DNA from: Auanema rhodensis
Lineage: Eukaryota > Nematoda > Chromadorea > Rhabditida > Rhabditidae
Reading direction: 5' to 3'
Assembly: GCA_964057225.1 (NCBI GenBank)
Contig: OZ059897.1
Span: 15,872,001 to 15,936,000 of the forward strand
DNA: 64,000 bases
Within the stretch, counting starts at the first letter, position 1, and each line of letters opens with the position of its first letter. Of the stretch, positions 54,501-64,000 are shown piece after piece. The translations under genes and the position numbers were made by a program. The notes beneath the pieces are model-generated. The model ran no database searches and was not told where the DNA came from. It worked only from the letters and a program-made list of their open reading frames with translations.

Positions 54501-57500
54501 AGTTTAATCTTTGGTAATGGTTTCATTGTGAACATCTTCATCAAAGGATTGGGAGTGAAAGGATTAGATAATTCCAGAATAGGCTTTTCCCAATCTGCGA
54601 ATATAGGTGGAGGTGGAGGTGGAGTGAGCTGTATTTGCTAAATTGAAGCGTTAAGAACAGTATAATAGAAGATTGGTGATACCTGGTTTAACTGACGTTT
54701 CTCCCGAATGTTCCGTTTATCTCGTGAGAAGAGTAATCTCTCTAGAAGATCCGGGTCGAAAAGCTTTGGCTGTGGGGTCGGTGCTGGAGTGGTCGTAGTT
54801 CTTCGCAGAGATGGGAAAAAAACTGCCAATGATTTTTCAAGTATGCTCTGAACATATTCAATCGAAGGGTGAATGTCTTAGAAGTAGATTTTTACCTGTT
54901 TTTTAGTTGTTGGGGCCTGGGTAGTGGTAGTGGTTGTAGTTGGTATAAATGTGATTCCAGTCATATCTTTTGATAGAGAATCAAACTGTCTTTGCCATGG
55001 CTCGATATAAGGCCTTAACAGTCTTTCGATCAATGGAGGTTGTGGGGTTGTAGTAGTAGGTGGCTTTTGAAGTCGTTCGAATATTTCGAACAAGCTCTTT
55101 GAACTTGAAAGGGGACTCTAGATGTTTCATTACAAAAAAAGTATTTCTAACTTTTAATACTTACCTGTTCCTTCTCCTTCTTTATTTTCTCTGCGTAAAC
55201 TCTAGCTTTTGCGTTTTGCTGCATCATATCAAACATATCCATAAATGGAGACATCAGGGGGGCAATAATCTCATTAGCATCTATATCTGATTTCCCAGAC
55301 TAGAATAAATTATTTCATATAAACGGACAAAAAAAACAAAGAGTTACTGGTATAGCTTTGTAGTCTTCGAATCTGATCCGATTGAAAAATGGCTCAGAGG
55401 GATCCTTACGTGCATAGAAAGGTTCATCAGCCTGAATTAACAGAGGCGAAAGCAAAAGTAGCAACCAAATCAACATGCTGTTGAAGAAAATGAACAGAAA
55501 GTGCAAGAATGGGGTCAGCGGGGGAGACAACTTTCGTTTTCTGATGGGCAATAAGAGCGGATTCGACACGGATATAGCAGCTATCAGATAGGGCAAGTCG
55601 CTATTGTTTGAAAAACGAGGTGGCCAATCGGGTTTCGAATTATCATAATAGCTAGCTAGAACGAACAATAAAAGACATTAATTTTGATTTTTATATTTTT
55701 GTATTTAAGCTTGCTGCTGAGAAGCAAAAACCTGGAGCGACGGGGTAATTGAATTATTAGTGATATAGTACATATAATATATCTGTTAAGATCTGGTGAG
55801 GAATTCGAAAAACTACAATCAGAGAAAAAAGAATTGGAAACTAAACTGGAAGAGCATGTGAAGCAGGTCACCGATCTGAATTCCGAGAAACAAGTATGCA
55901 ACATATTATTAATAGCATGAAGAACTGAGTTTTAGAAATTTTTAACTGAACTAGATATGAAATCTAATGAGATTAAAGAGTGTCACATTCGGCTCCAATT
56001 GTTAACAGCTCAATTAGGTAAAATCAAAGCAGAGCTTGCCGACTCGCACAAAACCATTAAGGTTTGCTCATGTTATAAAATTGATTTTTAATTTTATGCA
56101 ATCGATTTAGGGGTTAGAAGAGAAAAAAGGGTCTGTTCCATCTACAGAAAATGATCAATCCTCATTGGTATTGGCTTCAACTGCATCACTTCCTGGAACT
56201 AGTGCAAGGTAAATGACATTTGTAGGAGATTCTTCTATGAATTTATTGTAGCACAGCACGTGTTGCTGCCGCCTCACTATTTTCAACTACATCATCATTT
56301 TCAAGCGTAAGTTTTATGATTTAAACTAATATAAATATATTTTGTAGTATCCATCAAGTGTTGGAACTTCTTCGGTGGCTTCCACATATACTAGGCCTAC
56401 TGGTTCGGTGAGCTAATTTCATAAAATAGTTGCGAAACATTAATTTTGATAGGTATTTGAATCATCTAATATTTCTTCCAACACTGTTTCGGCCACGTCT
56501 GTCGCAGGTCAGAGCAATCAGGTATCTGGCAGCATTAATGTCGGAGATGAGTCAATTGATGAAGTTCTCAACGGTATTCCGTACAACCAAAGTTTTTCTT
56601 AATCTAATCTAGTAGGAGGAGAATCAAGAGATAGCGCAATGAATGCACCTGTCTCAAGCACTGATGCCGGAAGAAAGCGCCCTGCCGCTGAATTTGGTGC
56701 TGATTCTGAAGTAAAACGACAACGGGAAAGCCCTAATGAAACAGTTACCAGCAGTGAGCAAGCCGCTGTTCTTCAACGTAAGATTTGTAGTAAACTTTAG
56801 AATACAATGAAAATTTCTCAGATGAAAATGCAGCAGCTCCACCTCAAGAGGACGAAAATAGTAGCAGTCAAGATGCTATTGTTTTCCCTCCAGAGGAAGA
56901 TCACTCTGATGATGGAATTCATCACGATTTAGCTGGAAATGAGGCTTGTGACCACTTCTTGAAGTAGTACTTATGAGTTTCTTTGTAGGGACTATCTGAT
57001 GAAGAGAATGAAGGTTTAGGAGAAGACTATGATGATATTGCTGGACTTGATCAAGATGTTGAGGTAAAACATTACCTTTTTGGTTTTGTCTTTATTAAGA
57101 AATTTAGGAAATTTCTGATGACGGAGATGTTATTCAAGTTGACGACGATGATGAAGAAGGAGTAGAAGGAGAGGAAGGCGAAGATGAGGATGACCTTGGT
57201 GCTGATGCAGGCGAGGATGAGGATGATGATATTCTTGAAGTTCCTATTGATGGTATAGTAACGTAGAAAGAACACATTAATTTTCTGAGTTTTATTAAAG
57301 AACATTCACGTTCTGCTGCTTCTCTTGATCAAGACAGGGAAGCTGCTTCTGCTATGGAAGAAGCTGATGATGAAGAAAGAGAATCTGTTGACAGTGGAGC
57401 TATTCATGGTGAAGTCTCTGCTTCACATCCTATCGCTTCCAATGTGGATTTAAGACCACAACGGGCTCCAATTGTGTTTAACGTTGAAAGTGACGATCAA

Positions 57501-57672
57501 TGCTCTAGCAGGTATCTTTACCACTGAAGACATTTCTCATTTTTATACTTATAGTAATGAAACAAATACTGTATCACAACAAGCATCTGTTCTTCGTGGT
57601 GGGCGAGGGGGTCGTCCCCGACGAGGGGTTCCTCTCTATCAAAGAGGTCGAGGAAAACGCGGAAATAAGTAG
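48600..57672 (+). CDS. npp-21: TPR / Megator nuclear-pore basket protein
   Basis: Forty-seven exons join in frame to 1850 residues (48600-48780, 48822-48926, 48968-49138, ... 54110-54179, 55710-55744, ... 57301-57511, 57555-57672). Residues about 60-1400 are nearly continuous coiled coil. LSPAAAETSRFVKGGMTLTG near residue 390 matches the conserved TPR block at this position, and VIQFLREEKEAV-like sequence (exon 53279-53392) matches another. The C-terminus is Ser/Thr-rich, then strongly acidic, ending in an RGG/RGR basic tail. TPR forms the pore basket, with roles in mRNA export, checkpoint protein anchoring and chromatin exclusion. The intron after 56943 starts with GC. Intron 54180-55709 is exceptionally long (1530 bases) and contains another gene on the opposite strand. 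Confidence 0.93.
54293..55476 (-). CDS. secreted Pro/Thr-rich protein nested in a TPR intron
   Basis: Six exons on the - strand (55348-55476, 55165-55299, 54896-55117, 54683-54847, 54493-54637, 54293-54450) join in frame to 317 residues. The N-terminus MLIWLLLLLSPLLIQA is a signal peptide. The rest has two Thr-rich stretches (TTTT and a TTTTTTT run) that look like O-glycosylation sites, Pro-rich segments (PPPPPP), and two repeated helical units of the form LIERLLRPY / LLERLLFSR. Dibasic sites (RDKR, REKR) at about residues 220-230 could be convertase cleavage points. I do not recognise the family; a cuticle, matrix or secreted signalling precursor are all possible. It lies entirely within host intron 54180-55709. 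Confidence 0.8.
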
Positions 57673-58716
57673 ATAGTTTGTCACATTCCCTAATTTAAAA
57701 ATTAATTACTACTCTCGACTTTGTATGTTTTAAATTACTTGGGTTAGAATAAAATTAATGTCTGCACAGATCTTCTGTAAAGAACGTATCACGCGTATTT
57801 TCATCATTGTATCAAATGGCTTTTATCAATAAAATATTTACTAACTTTCATTGTCACTGTGCTTAATCAGTTAACAACAAAAGAATTTAAAAATGGGTCA
57901 GTGCATTTGTTGCAACCCACTACTCGATCCAGGGAAAATTCAATTTATGTTAGCAGTTGTATATAGCACGACAATAAAAAGTAGACCATGAAGGTGTATA
58001 AGTATAAGCCTAGGCTTATCCACTACCTAGAGTTGCGCTTAGGCTTATCCACTACCTAGAGTTACGCTTAGGCTTATCTACTACCTAGAGTTACGTTTAG
58101 GCTTATCTACTACCTAGAGTTACTCTTACGCCTATTCACAGCATTTGAGAATACTTTTTTCGAGTAGTTAAAAAAACAAAGATTTGGAAATTTTGGGGTG
58201 GCAACAAAACCGAAAGACGTTTGTATGCACCACATCCTGTAAACGTTCATTCATTACATAAACTCAGATGAACATTAACGATTATAAAAAATAGATCTCA
58301 AGAAATATTTTATTCAAGGTTATTTTACTAAATTTTTTTACCTACTTAAGGTACATTGAGCAAGCATGGCTAGGCCACGTAAAAAAGTGAACAGTTGGGA
58401 TTTTAACCAGGACCCGCCGACGAGAAGGCGACAGTGAAGTGAAATTTAAAAAAAAAAGTAAAATCACAGGAAATAATTGAAAACAATAATTGTGGCAAGC
58501 AAATCATAGAATATAGACTATAAAAAGTGATGAAGAGGAGACACACAGATGTGAAACAAAGATATCACAATGGCGATCAATTGAATATACAAAAGAGATA
58601 AAGATAAACTATATATGAAACGAATTTGAATGAATTCACAGCTTAATTAATATGTTTTCTATAGTTAATTTTACAAATTCTTATTTTACAGATTTTGATT
58701 ATAGAAGAGATCAAGC
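57673..58716. other. convergent intergenic region between TPR and Patched
   Basis: Both genes end here. The TPR 3' UTR has AATAAA at about 57828-57833. A four-copy 29-base minisatellite (listed separately) lies at 58011-58126. The remainder is AT-rich without coding potential. Confidence 0.5.
58011..58126 (+). repeat. 29-base tandem repeat (4 copies) carrying the nematode telomere hexamer
   Basis: Four head-to-tail 29-base units begin at 58011, 58040, 58069 and 58098. Units differ at only a few positions (CCACT/CTACT, GCG/ACG). Each contains TTAGGCTTA or TAGGCTTA, that is the TTAGGC telomere hexamer of nematodes plus three bases. The first unit is preceded by TAAGCC, making the 14-base perfect palindrome TAAGCCTAGGCTTA (58005-58018). 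Confidence 0.93.
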
Positions 58717-61700
58717 TCATTTCTTCTTAGAACCACCATCTTCTTCATCGATGGTTGACAGAGTTACATGGTAATCATGTCCTTCTGAAGATGACGAGTT
58801 CGACGCCGACATCTTCGGAGGCGCTTCAAACATCTCTACTTCAGCACCTTAAAATAAATATTTCATATAACGATTCTCCAATCAGATCACAAAGTTTGAA
58901 GGAAAAAGCATACGTTGTTTGCGCTGTGATGGTGGAGCTGGGAGATGATTGGATCCATCAACTGGCGTTAACTATAAAAAAATGAAGTAATTAAATAAAT
59001 CGTCAAAGATCATACCTCTGGTTTGGGTCCGATTAAAGATAACAACACAGGGAGAAGACATAGTCCATTGAATACTCCTAACATAACCAATACAGACATA
59101 ACGATGAAGAAATATTTAACGACAAAATCGAATTGTGAGAATACCAGCATAACAATACCTTAAACAGAGGAAATTTTCAGTAATAAAAAATTTAATTCTC
59201 ACCAAGAAGAGTAGAAATAGCTCCGTGGAATACTGGAACAAACATGTGCTGCAAGCAGGAATCTAATCGATCATTCACAGTTCCGAGAGCAGTTAAATAA
59301 GCCAAAACGACGTGAGCTGTGAACTCGACACCGATACCAACAGCACAGATAAGGGTGACAGCAGAAATAGGATTCATCTTTATGCCCACTAATCCCATAA
59401 ATCCTCCGAGTTCAATAGTGACAATAACGACAATAACCATTACCTAAATGGCGATAATCAAAATCTGAAGGTTAACATTGAAACAAACCATAGCAGCAGC
59501 TTGTGGATTGAACATCAAAATGGAAATGACGGTGAATACAGCAAAAGCAATAATACAGATGGCACAGAAGAGATTCCAGCGAAGGTGAAGGTATTGCTCC
59601 CAGAAAGTGAAAGCTAAACCGCTTGGGAAGTTAGGAAGTCCTTTTTCGGTATAATCTTCGCAGATTGCTCTTATTTCCTTGATCATTTCAACAATTGGAG
59701 GAGTATCAGTGAGTCCAGTTTGATAATAAGGAATTTGGGAATAAAGCAAAGGACGTGCAGGTGGTACAACAACTTCTTCCTTAAAATAAATAAGTATTTT
59801 CTTGAATTCTAAATTAATTAGACATACAGGCGCCATAGCCCAGCCAGGTGGAACAGGGAAAAACGAAGCTTGAGATACATAGTACATCATATTATCAATG
59901 TTGTACCATCCAGTAAGGTAATTATAAAATCCTTCAGGATTAATAATTCCGTCCTCAGCAACAAGCTTTACAGTTCCAATCTGAACATTATTCAAAAATG
60001 TAATTGAAACATTTTCATAATAACTTACTCGTCCAGTACAGTTATAATGATGTCCGAAAGAGCAGACCAAACGGCGAGCAATGAGAGCCTCAGGAGCTGG
60101 TTTGTTCTTTCCTTTCATAGGTAAACCAGTAACAGGATCCATCGTTCCTGCTTTCAATTCTTTGTCTAGAGCAACATCCAGAGATTTCAGCCAAGTTCGC
60201 AACAATGACATCCAATATGGTTGAAGTTTTCCATCAGCTTTAATCATGTAATCGGACTTTCCTAAAATGAAATAATATTTTATGGAAAGATTTCAAAGTG
60301 ATTGCCTAAAGATTCTCGATATTCTTCGATCAATCCTTGTTGATTGGGGATATCAATAGTGCCTCCTTTAAGAACGGCAAACATAGGGTAGAAGGAGAAA
60401 TATTTTTCACGAGCTCTAAGGAAAGCTGCAGGTGGAGTGTTCTCTGGTAAAACATCTGACAACTCTAATCCAAGAGTTGAACTGTACATTCCATATAAAC
60501 CGAAAACAACTGCAAGAGTTGTGCATCCAACAACAAGCCACTGTAGAAAAAACAAACATATTTGGTAAAGAAACCCGTAAAACTTACTTTAACAGAGTTT
60601 TTCTTCAGAGCGGGAATATAGTAATTAGTCAAGAATCCTCCTACAGTATACCAAGGTTGGCTACGAGTGAATTCTGTAATCTCAGCTGGCTCCATGTACT
60701 TGTGTTTTTCCTTCTAAAACGAAATGTATTTTCCATCTGACATAATTAAAAAACAGTTACCTCTTTCTTTGCCTCATCTGGTCGAGCTCCACGGCTACAC
60801 CAAACCAGATCCCTTTGTCCTCTTCGTTGTCTACGAAGATCCAAGCCAATGAAAGCAGGGAAGATGAACATCAAGGAAGCCAAGTTGAAAGCCAGAAGGA
60901 TAGCAGTCTATTTTCGAAGAAATAATAGTATTAATATCTGATTCTATTTACCTGAGAGCAGAAAGAACGAAGTGCAGGGATTGGAAGAACGTACCCAGCA
61001 ACGAAAGCCAAAATATTATTGATAGAAGTTACCATAACAGACATTCCAGTTTCTTTGAGAAGAATTCCCATTTCATTTCTGTTACAGATATTCACAATTT
61101 CGTCATAATTATGGAGGAGCAGGAACATATCATCAATTCCAAGACCCAATGTGAGGAAAGGAACAATCTATAATGAAAAACAATTGATTTTCATCTTAAG
61201 GTGATATTGTGTACCTGAGTTGTAGCAGCGTTGAAGTTGATTCCTAAAGCAGTTGTAACTCCAAGTCCACAGATAGAAGAGTAAGTGACCAAAAATACAC
61301 CAACAACAGCAAGGAAGACATTGGATTGAATAGCCAACCATCTTCCTTCAATTCTAGCTTGAGTGAAAATAGCATAAACAATCTGAAAACTTTATTTTAT
61401 CCGAATATAATAAGTATTAATATGTACCATGAGACCGTATCCAATAAAGATAATAGCATAGTTGAATTGAGAGAATTCTTCAAGCATATCTGCAATAGAG
61501 GTAGAAGCCAAGGGATGGTAAACTCTCTTTTCAGGATTCTGTAAGTAAAAGCGTATCATCTGCATTCCTTAAAATGAACTACCTCAAGATTTGCCTTATG
61601 TCCATATAGTTTCTTAGTAAAGTTTCTTTGCCAAGCAACGATGATATCATTTGCCCATCTTGGATTCCATCTGTGAGTGTCAAGATTAGGGTGAAGGTCT

Positions 61701-63994
61701 GGTTTTCCCTCCTGTAGAAATATGTGAAATAAGAATTATACAATATTTTCTGTATACCTTAAATCTAAGATAGACATCAAACGGACTAGCTACAAGGAAA
61801 ACACTTTGTAAAGCTTCAGCAGACTGAAGCTTATTATCTCCTCTCTTGATTCCTCCGATAATGAGATCTTCAGGCCATTCCATAATATTCTTACCGAATC
61901 CTTTGCAACCTCCATGCATTACCTATAAATTACGAATTATTTTCGCTATCAAGAATTACAAAATGAATCACCTCTCCATAATCAGGATAACGTGGAAACT
62001 CTTTCTCTGTTAAAAATTCTCCCCATCTGTCAGGATTTTCTTGCATCCATTCAAGTAATGAAGGACCATACTCAAGACAGACTGTATCTTTTTTAGCAGT
62101 TTCTTTCTTAGGCGCAATAGCTAAAATATTAAAATTAATAATTTTAGAGGTTGAAATCTTCATATTCTTACTTCCATTTCCATCAAGACCGGTAATATCG
62201 TAATCCGCATCGTCTTCATAGTTATAGTAATCATCTTCCTTAGCTGCTGTCGTTGAGGTCTCCGTTGCTACAGATGGATCTGCTCTTTTTCTTCTTTTTT
62301 TTCCTAATCAAAAAAATTAAAAAACGAACTTTACATTTTTATACCGAAGATGTCATTGATAATAGATTCAGTCAAAGTGCTGGAATCTTTTGGAGTAACT
62401 TCTTTAGCAAGAACTACAGCTTCAAGTGTGATTTTCTCTGATTCATCTTTAGCCATATTCCATTCATTAAATTTCTTCAAGGCATTGCACTTATCAAAGT
62501 AATTTGGTGAAGTTGGTGGACAATCGACATCAAGAGGGTCGATACATGGACGGTCGAGATAAGCTGCTCCAATTCCAGCCTGTAAACAAAATTTTGCGAT
62601 GAAAAACAAAAATGAAATCCTTACTCGTTCGAAGAAGTTTCCGATTGGTCCTAGATCAAAAAGACTTCCAACTTCACTCATTACAGCAGTTGGATCAAGA
62701 TTTTTCCATGTAACATTACCCTTTGGAAGAGAAGAAATAAATCCAGAAATTTCTTCACTAAAACAATAGTGGTGTTTCAATAATATTAATTCAAAATTTT
62801 TTACAAACCCTAAGTTAAGAGGTGGACGAGGTCCTAATGGTTTAGCTCCTTCCCAATAACAATCAATAGGTGTAATCCAAATACAAGGTATGATTTTATC
62901 CAACAACGTCGACATAACTTTGGCTAGTGGACCAGAATTGAAACTTGGGCTAGGTGGCTTGAAACAAATATCGGATAAAGTCCATTTCCTACAAAACCAA
63001 AATTAACTGATGATTAAACAGTGCTATACTGACTCTCCATGCATCTCAACGGAATATTGAGCAATTTCTTCCATCAAATCAACGTGTTTTAATAAAGATT
63101 TCTTTGAAAGAACATTTTCTCCTTCATAGCTGGGAGTTTGAATAACAACCTGTAAGGAAAATCGGATAAAATAATTCATAGGTAGTCCAAATATACCTGG
63201 AATCCACCACCTAAACCATTTTCTCTTGGAATTTCGGGTGTATGTCTTTCGTGTGATTGTTGTTTATGTTTTTTCTTGTTAGTTGTTGCATTTACAGGCC
63301 CAACATTAGGTGGTGGCGGCGGAGGTTCCGTAACATCTCTTTTAATCTGAAAATTTCATGAAATAAGAGTTAATAGATGAGAGACATACTCTCATAGATT
63401 CTTCTTGTACCCGTGAGAGAAATCCAAGCTCTTCGCTCAAACGTCCTCCTTCTGTAAATTACATGATTTAAATTTTTTTGTTGGAATTTTGCCTCACGTG
63501 AAACCCATAATTTAACGATATCTGTCTCAATTATGACATCTTGTAAACCAGCGCAGCAGGCAGTATAAACCAAAAGACTAAATTTGGAAAATAGAACAAA
63601 CAATTAGAAAAGAGAAATGTATAACATACGTAACAACAACAGTAGACCATGCCCATTTTTGAACAAAACATCCTATGCGGAATAACCATAACTGGAAAAA
63701 GGCACGTGCATACAGTCCGGGTCGAGCACCTGTAGCAACTCCCTGAAAAGCCAATGCAATAACATTGAAATAAATCAAATATTTTGATTTCATACCCTAT
63801 TAATCTGTTGAAGTGACATATCAGCATCGCACCATGTTGGCGCATGACTGAACTTTTTCTTCCATGCTTCTGAGAAATCTCCGGAATCGAAGTTTCCAGT
63901 TAGCTTATTGTCCAGAAACTGAAAAAAAGCAAAAATATAAAGAAGTAGAAGATTACATGAAATTGTTTTCTTATAAAACGGATGAGGACTTCAT
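58717..63994 (-). CDS. Patched-family sterol-sensing-domain membrane protein
   Basis: Twenty-seven exons on the - strand join in frame to 1344 residues, from ATG 63994 (15-base first exon 63980-63994, then 63796-63918, 63630-63742, ... 59016-59158, 58914-58971, 58717-58847). Matches to Patched run throughout: [10 protein letters not shown] before TM1, [73 protein letters not shown] (RND motif in TM4) and [20 protein letters not shown] (TM10). The sterol-sensing domain spans about TM2-6. Patched proteins export sterol in Hedgehog signalling; nematodes lack Hedgehog-Smoothened signalling but keep Patched (PTC-1/PTC-3) for sterol transport, cytokinesis and moulting. I cannot say whether this is the PTC-1 or PTC-3 type. 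The first exon touches the window edge, so an earlier start beyond 64000 is possible. One intron (60262-60305) has a GC donor. Confidence 0.92.
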
Positions 63995-64000
63995 TTTGAT

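Overview
This is a nuclear window from a nematode, most likely a rhabditid-type (chromadorean) worm. It is AT-rich. I could model about 16 genes, most split by dozens of short introns of 40-60 bases with (T)TTCAG or (T)TTTAG acceptors. Several start codons sit directly behind an acceptor-like TTTAG or GCAG, as expected for spliced-leader trans-splicing. The best-matching proteins are nematode orthologues (MAC-1/NVL, SAM-10/SSBP, MKS-5, DIN-1-like SPOC protein, Patched). I cannot name the species.

Layout. 1-3.0 kb: 3' part of a SPOC-domain corepressor (din-1-like), + strand, with an internal short-isoform start. 4.7-12.5 kb: a type-2 malate/L-lactate dehydrogenase (Ldh_2), - strand. Its 3.3 kb intron holds a complete multi-intron cyclopropane-fatty-acid-synthase-like gene on the + strand. 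12.9-18.0 kb: RRP12 (pre-rRNA processing, nuclear export). 18.1-23.6 kb: MKS-5/RPGRIP1L, a ciliary transition-zone protein, with an RFX/DAF-19 X-box upstream and a tRNA-Ser(AGA) in an intron. 23.8-24.6 kb: mitochondrial ribosomal protein bL20m, - strand. 25.3-35.7 kb: SSBP/SAM-10, NVL/MAC-1 and transportin/IMB-2, all on the + strand and spaced like an operon.

37.2-38.9 kb: a near-perfect inverted duplication (two 756-base arms, 182-base spacer) carrying two divergent copies of a small secreted-protein gene. 38.9-40.7 kb: an MPPED-type metallophosphoesterase with substituted metal ligands, - strand. 41-46 kb: sparse, with one small ORF and one unfinished gene rich in RRxS sites. 46.3-47.5 kb: PGAM5, - strand. 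48.6-57.7 kb: TPR/Megator nucleoporin (47 exons, + strand) hosting a nested secreted Pro/Thr-rich gene on the other strand. 58.0 kb: a 29-base minisatellite containing the nematode telomere hexamer. 58.7-64.0 kb: a Patched orthologue, - strand.

Common themes are nuclear and nucleolar housekeeping (RRP12, NVL, transportin, TPR), cilium and Hedgehog-related membrane biology (MKS-5, Patched), mitochondria (bL20m, PGAM5, probably Ldh_2), and three genes nested in introns. GC-AG introns are used at least four times. Two places (RRP12 near 16260, NVL near 29659) look like single-base indels or real splicing oddities. Exon models were made by hand and checked for reading-frame continuity; no database search was run.
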